Below are positions 6,026 through 8,792 of a stretch of 8,792 nucleotides of DNA, in pieces. Position numbers and translations under genes: made by a program. How positions within the stretch are numbered: position 1 is the stretch's first letter; every line of letters begins with the position of its first letter. This DNA comes from RYN-431 sp036388295. Its GTDB lineage: Bacteria; Planctomycetota; Phycisphaerae; Tepidisphaerales; Tepidisphaeraceae. Under the pieces are notes generated by a model. It ran no database searches. It saw only the letters and a program-made list of their open reading frames with translations, and was not told the DNA's origin. The stretch is taken from NCBI GenBank assembly GCA_036388295.1, contig DASVSC010000168.1:1-8792 (forward strand). Direction: 5' to 3'.

Positions 6026-6910
6026 TCAGCGGACCAGACCGCCCAGATCGTCGCGCATCGCGAGCGCCGCCCGGCGGACCGCGTCTTGCCAGGATTCCCC
6101 GGCCGCTCGCTGCGGGTAAAGCACGCTGCGGCTTGCGGATACGATCGCCCCTCGGCCGTTGGCGTCGAAGGCGCTGCGCGTCATGTCGGCGGTCGCCCCT
6201 TGCGTGCCGTAGCCGGGCAGCAGGAAAATGCTGCGGGGCATGCGCTGTCGGAGCGACGCCATGGTGTGCGGCTGGGTCGCGCCGACGACCGCGCCGATCG
6301 GGCCGTAGTCGCCGTCGCTGTCGTTCAGTGCGTCCAGCTTAGTGGCGAGGGTTTCGGCGAAGGTGTCACCGAGGTCCGTACGCAAATCCTGAAGATCGGC
6401 CGAGCCGGGATTGCTGGTGCGGACAAGGACGAACAGGCCCTTGTGCTGCTCGCGGCAGACGCTCAGGAACGGCTCGAGCGTGTCGAGGCCAAGGTACGGG
6501 TTCACCGTGATCGCGTCCGGCGTGGCGAAGCCGTAAGGCGAATCGGCCAGATGGGCGGCGGCGTAGGCGGAACTGGTCGCGCCTATGTCACCGCGTTTGA
6601 CGTCGCCGATGACGAGCAGGCCGAGCGACTTCGCCTCGGCGACGACGTCGTAGTACAGCGCAACCCCTTGCGGGCCAAAGCGTTCGAAGTACGCGATCTG
6701 CGGCTTCACGGCCGGGGCCACGTCCCTGACCGCGTTCAACACGCCGCTGCAGAACGTCCGGACGGCACCGACGGCGGCACCGAGGTCATGCGGGTCCGCG
6801 GGCTTCAGCTCGGGCGGGAACGAATCCAGGATCGGGTCCAGGCCGACGCAGATTGGTGCGCCTTTGGCGGCAATCGCGGCGTGCAGGCGGTCGGCGAACG
6901 GTGCGGGCAT
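6026..6910 (-). CDS. pyrF: Orotidine 5'-phosphate decarboxylase
   Basis: Catalyses OMP to UMP plus CO2 (EC 4.1.1.23), the last step of de novo pyrimidine synthesis, as a cytoplasmic TIM-barrel enzyme. At 294 residues it fits the longer type-2 subfamily (about 270-310) rather than the E. coli type of about 245. Visible motifs are CVGLDP (21-26), KPQIAYFE (69-76), the catalytic DxKxxD in GDVKRGDIG (D103, K105, D108), VNPYLG (136-141), RTSNPGS (164-170), GATQP (210-214), the phosphate-binding PGYGTQGA (232-239) and SASRSVLY (258-265). All catalytic residues are present. No Shine-Dalgarno is seen before the ATG at 6910; a promoter-like pair ends so close that a leaderless mRNA is possible. No other pyr genes are nearby. 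Confidence 0.95.
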   Translation of the reverse strand: MPAPFADRLHAAIAAKGAPICVGLDPILDSFPPELKPADPHDLGAAVGAVRTFCSGVLNAVRDVAPAVKPQIAYFERFGPQGVALYYDVVAEAKSLGLLVIGDVKRGDIGATSSAYAAAHLADSPYGFATPDAITVNPYLGLDTLEPFLSVCREQHKGLFVLVRTSNPGSADLQDLRTDLGDTFAETLATKLDALNDSDGDYGPIGAVVGATQPHTMASLRQRMPRSIFLLPGYGTQGATADMTRSAFDANGRGAIVSASRSVLYPQRAAGESWQDAVRRAALAMRDDLGGLVR

Positions 6911-6916
6911 GAGAAT

Positions 6917-6944
6917 GTTGTACGGCGCGGCGGCCGGTTGGCAA
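6917..6944 (-). promoter_or_regulatory. Possible promoter of pyrF
   Basis: On the - strand TTGCCA (complement of 6939-6944, 5 of 6 to TTGACA) and TACAAC (complement of 6917-6922, 4 of 6 to TATAAT) are separated by 16 bp. The predicted start falls at or next to the pyrF ATG, so the transcript would be leaderless, which fits the missing ribosome binding site. No experiment supports this. Confidence 0.35.
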
Positions 6945-6962
6945 TCAGGCGGCCTCTGGTTC

Positions 6963-7001
6963 CCTCTCGCGGGTACGTGCGGGAGGTGCCGCGGGCAGGG
7001 T
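6963..7001. repeat. Imperfect hairpin H', inverted relative of H
   Basis: Bases 6963-6971 pair with 6978-6986 (9 bp, two of them G-T) around a 6-nt loop. The run then continues to GGGCAGGGT (6993-7001). The reverse complement of 7162-7194 has the same order: CCTCTC, hairpin, GGGAGAGG, GGGCAGGGT. It therefore looks like a diverged copy of H in the opposite orientation. Confidence 0.5.
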
Positions 7002-7027
7002 CGTGTCAGACGGATCGACGCTTTGCC

Positions 7028-7082
7028 GTAGGGCGGGCACTGCCCGCCGTTCCGCCCCGGCGGCGGGCAATGCCCGCCCTAC
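7028..7082. repeat. REPIN-like element G
   Basis: Bases 7028-7048 match the reverse complement of 7062-7082 at 20 of 21 positions, with a 13-bp spacer. Each arm is itself a hairpin: GGCGGG and CCCGCC around a 5-nt loop. The left arm is preceded by GTAG (7028-7031) and the right arm followed by CTAC (7079-7082). A GTAG or GGAG tetranucleotide beside a hairpin is the hallmark of REP sequences, and two in inverted orientation make a REPIN, the unit moved by RAYT transposases. No such transposase gene is in this window. Confidence 0.75.
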
Positions 7083-7168
7083 AAGAGCGGCTACAGGTCG
7101 GTAGCGGCCATCGCCCGACGTTCGATAGCGGGCGTTTGGACCTGTTTGGCCGTCGGCCCTCACCCTGC

Positions 7169-7194
7169 CCTCTCCCGTGGGTACACGGGAGAGG
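7169..7194. repeat. Hairpin H downstream of ppk1
   Basis: CCTCTCCCGTG (7169-7179) pairs perfectly with CACGGGAGAGG (7184-7194) around GGTA. It starts 38 nt after the ppk1 stop codon on the - strand and could end or stabilise that transcript, although no T-tract follows. The flank CCCTCACCCTGCCCTCTCCC resembles a widespread bacterial intergenic repeat known to me from other genomes. Confidence 0.65.
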
Positions 7195-7231
7195 CAACGC
7201 CGGTGGCCTCAACCGTCAACTGGTAAAGCAC

Positions 7232-8792
7232 TTACCTTCGGCCCAGCCGGTGCACGGCCAGGGTGTCGCGCATCAGCAGTTCCTGCGTGCCGGGACAGCC
7301 TTGGGCGTCGGGGGTGGGCGTCACGCGTTTCCATGTCCCGTCGGCTTGCAGGTCCCAGGCGTGGTCGCAGTCGTGCAAACTGATTTCCATAATGTTCTGC
7401 AGCGACTGGCGGTGCGCGGGCTGTTCGACGGGAACGATGGCTTCTACGCGGTAATCGAGGTTCCGCACCATCCAGTCGGCGCTGCCGAGGTACAGTTCGT
7501 CGACCCCGTTGTTGGCGAACCAGTAGATGCGGCTGTGCTCCAGGAAACGGCCTAAGACGCTGACCACGCGGATGTTATCGCTCAGGCCCTTCACGCCCGG
7601 CCGCAGGCAGCAGAAGCCGCGGACGATCAGTTCGATCTTCACGCCCGCCTGGCTGGCGTCGTAGAGGGCTTGAATGATGCGGTCGTCCTGCAGGGCGTTC
7701 ATCTTCGCCACGATGCGGCCCGGGCGGCCGGCGCGGGCGTGGTCGGCCTCGCGGGCGATCATCGTCAGGAAACGGTCCCGCATGTTCACCGGGGCGACCA
7801 GCAGCTTCGCGTAGTCCCGTTGCGCATTGCGGCCGGTAAGGTGGTGGAACAGGCCGATGACGTCGCTGGTGATCAGCGGGCTGGCGGTGAATAGCCCGAC
7901 GTCGGTATACAGGCCGGCGGTTTTGGAATTGTAATTGCCCGTGCCGACGTGGCAGTACGTGCGCAAACCGTCCGGCTCGTCGCGGACGACCATCGCCAGC
8001 TTGCAGTGCGTTTTCAGGCCCACCATGCCGTAGACGACGTGGACGCCGGCTTTCTCTAACTTCTGGGCCAGCTCGACGTTGCGCTGCTCGTCGAAGCGGG
8101 CCTTGATCTCCACCAGCACCGCCACCTGCTTGCCCGCCTCGGCCGCCCGGATCAGGGCCGGCACGAACGGGCTGTCCTGGCTGGTGCGATACAGCGTCTG
8201 CTTGATGGCCAGCACCTTCGGGTCCATCGCCGCCGTCTTGATAAAGCGTTCGACGGTGGCGCTAAAGCTTTCGTACGGGTGATGCACCAGCAGATCGCCC
8301 TGGCGGATGACGCTGAAAATGTCGTTTTCGTCGTCCTCCAGCCGCGGCGGCGTGAGCGGAACCCACGGCTTGAACTTCAGTTCGGGCCGGTCGAGGTTGG
8401 TCAGCGACATCAGATCGTCCATGTCGATCGGGCCGGGAACGTCGTAGACGTCTTCGGGGGCACACTCGGTCCCTTCGATGATCAGCTGGCGCATCTCCTC
8501 GCCCATGCCGGCCGGCAGTTCCAGGCGCACGACGCCGGCCAAACGGCGCTTCCTAAGTTCTTCCGTGACAAGGGCTAACAGATCGTCCGCGTCCTCCTCG
8601 TCCATTTCGATGTCGGCATTGCGCGTCAGGCGGAACAAGTGGTGTTCCAGTACCGTCATGCCGGGAAACAGGTCGGACAGGTTCGCCGCGATCACCGCTT
8701 CCAAGGCCACGAAGGAACAGCCGTCCTGCAGCGGCACCCAGCGCGGCAGGTTCTCGGGCAGTTTGATCCGGCAAAAGCTCCGTTGCCCCTCG
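7232..8792 (-). CDS. ppk1: Polyphosphate kinase 1, 5' end outside window
   Basis: Reversibly transfers the gamma phosphate of ATP to inorganic polyphosphate (EC 2.7.4.1). The frame is open to the window edge. The GTG at 8737 encodes an internal Val, because the residues before it (RIKLPENLPRW) continue the family sequence. About 519 residues are visible, and roughly 190 N-terminal ones are missing compared with the 688-residue E. coli enzyme. Counting from that Val as 1, landmarks are LTRNADIEMDEE (37-48), IKQTLYR (178-184, R184 a phosphate/Mg ligand), EIKARFDEQRN (210-220, R214), YCHVGTGNYN (261-270, with H263 the autophosphorylated His), VRGFCCLRPG (372-381), EHSRIYWF (400-407, H401 the second catalytic His) and SADWMVRNLDYRVE (419-432). 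Both C-terminal catalytic domains look intact. It acts in the cytoplasm or at the inner membrane. It lies 321 bp upstream of pyrF on the same strand. Confidence 0.96.
   Translation of the reverse strand, partial: EGQRSFCRIKLPENLPRWVPLQDGCSFVALEAVIAANLSDLFPGMTVLEHHLFRLTRNADIEMDEEDADDLLALVTEELRKRRLAGVVRLELPAGMGEEMRQLIIEGTECAPEDVYDVPGPIDMDDLMSLTNLDRPELKFKPWVPLTPPRLEDDENDIFSVIRQGDLLVHHPYESFSATVERFIKTAAMDPKVLAIKQTLYRTSQDSPFVPALIRAAEAGKQVAVLVEIKARFDEQRNVELAQKLEKAGVHVVYGMVGLKTHCKLAMVVRDEPDGLRTYCHVGTGNYNSKTAGLYTDVGLFTASPLITSDVIGLFHHLTGRNAQRDYAKLLVAPVNMRDRFLTMIAREADHARAGRPGRIVAKMNALQDDRIIQALYDASQAGVKIELIVRGFCCLRPGVKGLSDNIRVVSVLGRFLEHSRIYWFANNGVDELYLGSADWMVRNLDYRVEAIVPVEQPAHRQSLQNIMEISLHDCDHAWDLQADGTWKRVTPTPDAQGCPGTQELLMRDTLAVHRLGRR

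Larger units (their letters stand above)
6911..7231. other. 321-bp gap between ppk1 and pyrF, rich in inverted repeats
   Basis: No credible gene lies here; reading frames on both strands look like shadows of GC-rich sequence. The gap holds, in order, the pyrF promoter-like pair (6917-6944), imperfect hairpin H' (6963-6986), the REPIN-like element G (7028-7082), a nested hairpin (7093-7099 with 7139-7145, enclosing 7112-7117 with 7129-7134), and hairpin H (7169-7194). H' and H are inverted relatives flanking the rest. Confidence 0.7.

Noticed and set aside
5678..7555. 625-codon + strand open frame across murD, pyrF and ppk1
   Set aside because: It runs antisense to three genes with clear catalytic motifs and through repeat-filled gaps. 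Its Arg/Gly/Ala/Val-rich composition is typical of a GC-rich shadow frame.
8735..8737. GTG start of ppk1
   Set aside because: The frame remains open upstream to the window edge and encodes residues expected inside PPK1, so this is an internal valine codon.
3613..8792. A single operon ppk1-pyrF-murD-methyltransferase
   Set aside because: All four are on the - strand, but the gaps of 321, 195 and 154 bp are filled with hairpins and the pathways differ. Co-transcription is not supported by the sequence.

Overview
The window is 8,792 bp of GC-rich bacterial chromosome carrying housekeeping genes. Its gene content (DapL-type lysine/peptidoglycan precursor synthesis, a longer type-2-like PyrF, an unrecognised multi-pass membrane protein) and above all its intergenic repeats, built from short units such as CACGAAG, CACGGAG and GCGTAAGG, look like Planctomycetota, perhaps a Phycisphaerae-like lineage. 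That placement comes from memory of similar sequences and is not proven here.

The left part reads on the + strand. A repeat dyad truncated by the window edge (1-148) is followed by a sigma70-like promoter, a 560-residue membrane protein of unknown function (244-1926), a perfect 32-bp palindrome, dapL (2037-3281), a third kind of repeat dyad, and a tRNA-Arg(TCG) gene (3387-3458). The right part reads on the - strand. In transcription order it holds the 3' part of ppk1 (from beyond 8792 down to 7232), a 321-bp gap packed with inverted repeats, pyrF (6910-6026), another dyad, murD (5830-4562), a long dyad that supplies the murD stop codon, and a class I methyltransferase (4407-3613). The two gene sets converge between the tRNA and the methyltransferase, in a gap holding hairpins that may separate the two transcription units.

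Functionally, dapL and murD both serve peptidoglycan (meso-diaminopimelate supply and addition of glutamate to UDP-MurNAc-Ala). pyrF makes UMP, which feeds UDP-sugars among other uses, and ppk1 makes polyphosphate. The gaps of 154-321 bp and the repeats between them argue against one tight operon, although read-through on the - strand is possible.

I see no defence system, biosynthetic cluster, CRISPR array or transposase gene. The unusual part is non-coding: every intergenic gap contains an inverted-repeat element, nearly all with different sequences. Several share a design (an RCGRAG-like core repeated every 8-9 bp, then repeated in inverted orientation), and one (7028-7082) has the layout of a REPIN: GTAG-hairpin, spacer, hairpin-CTAC.
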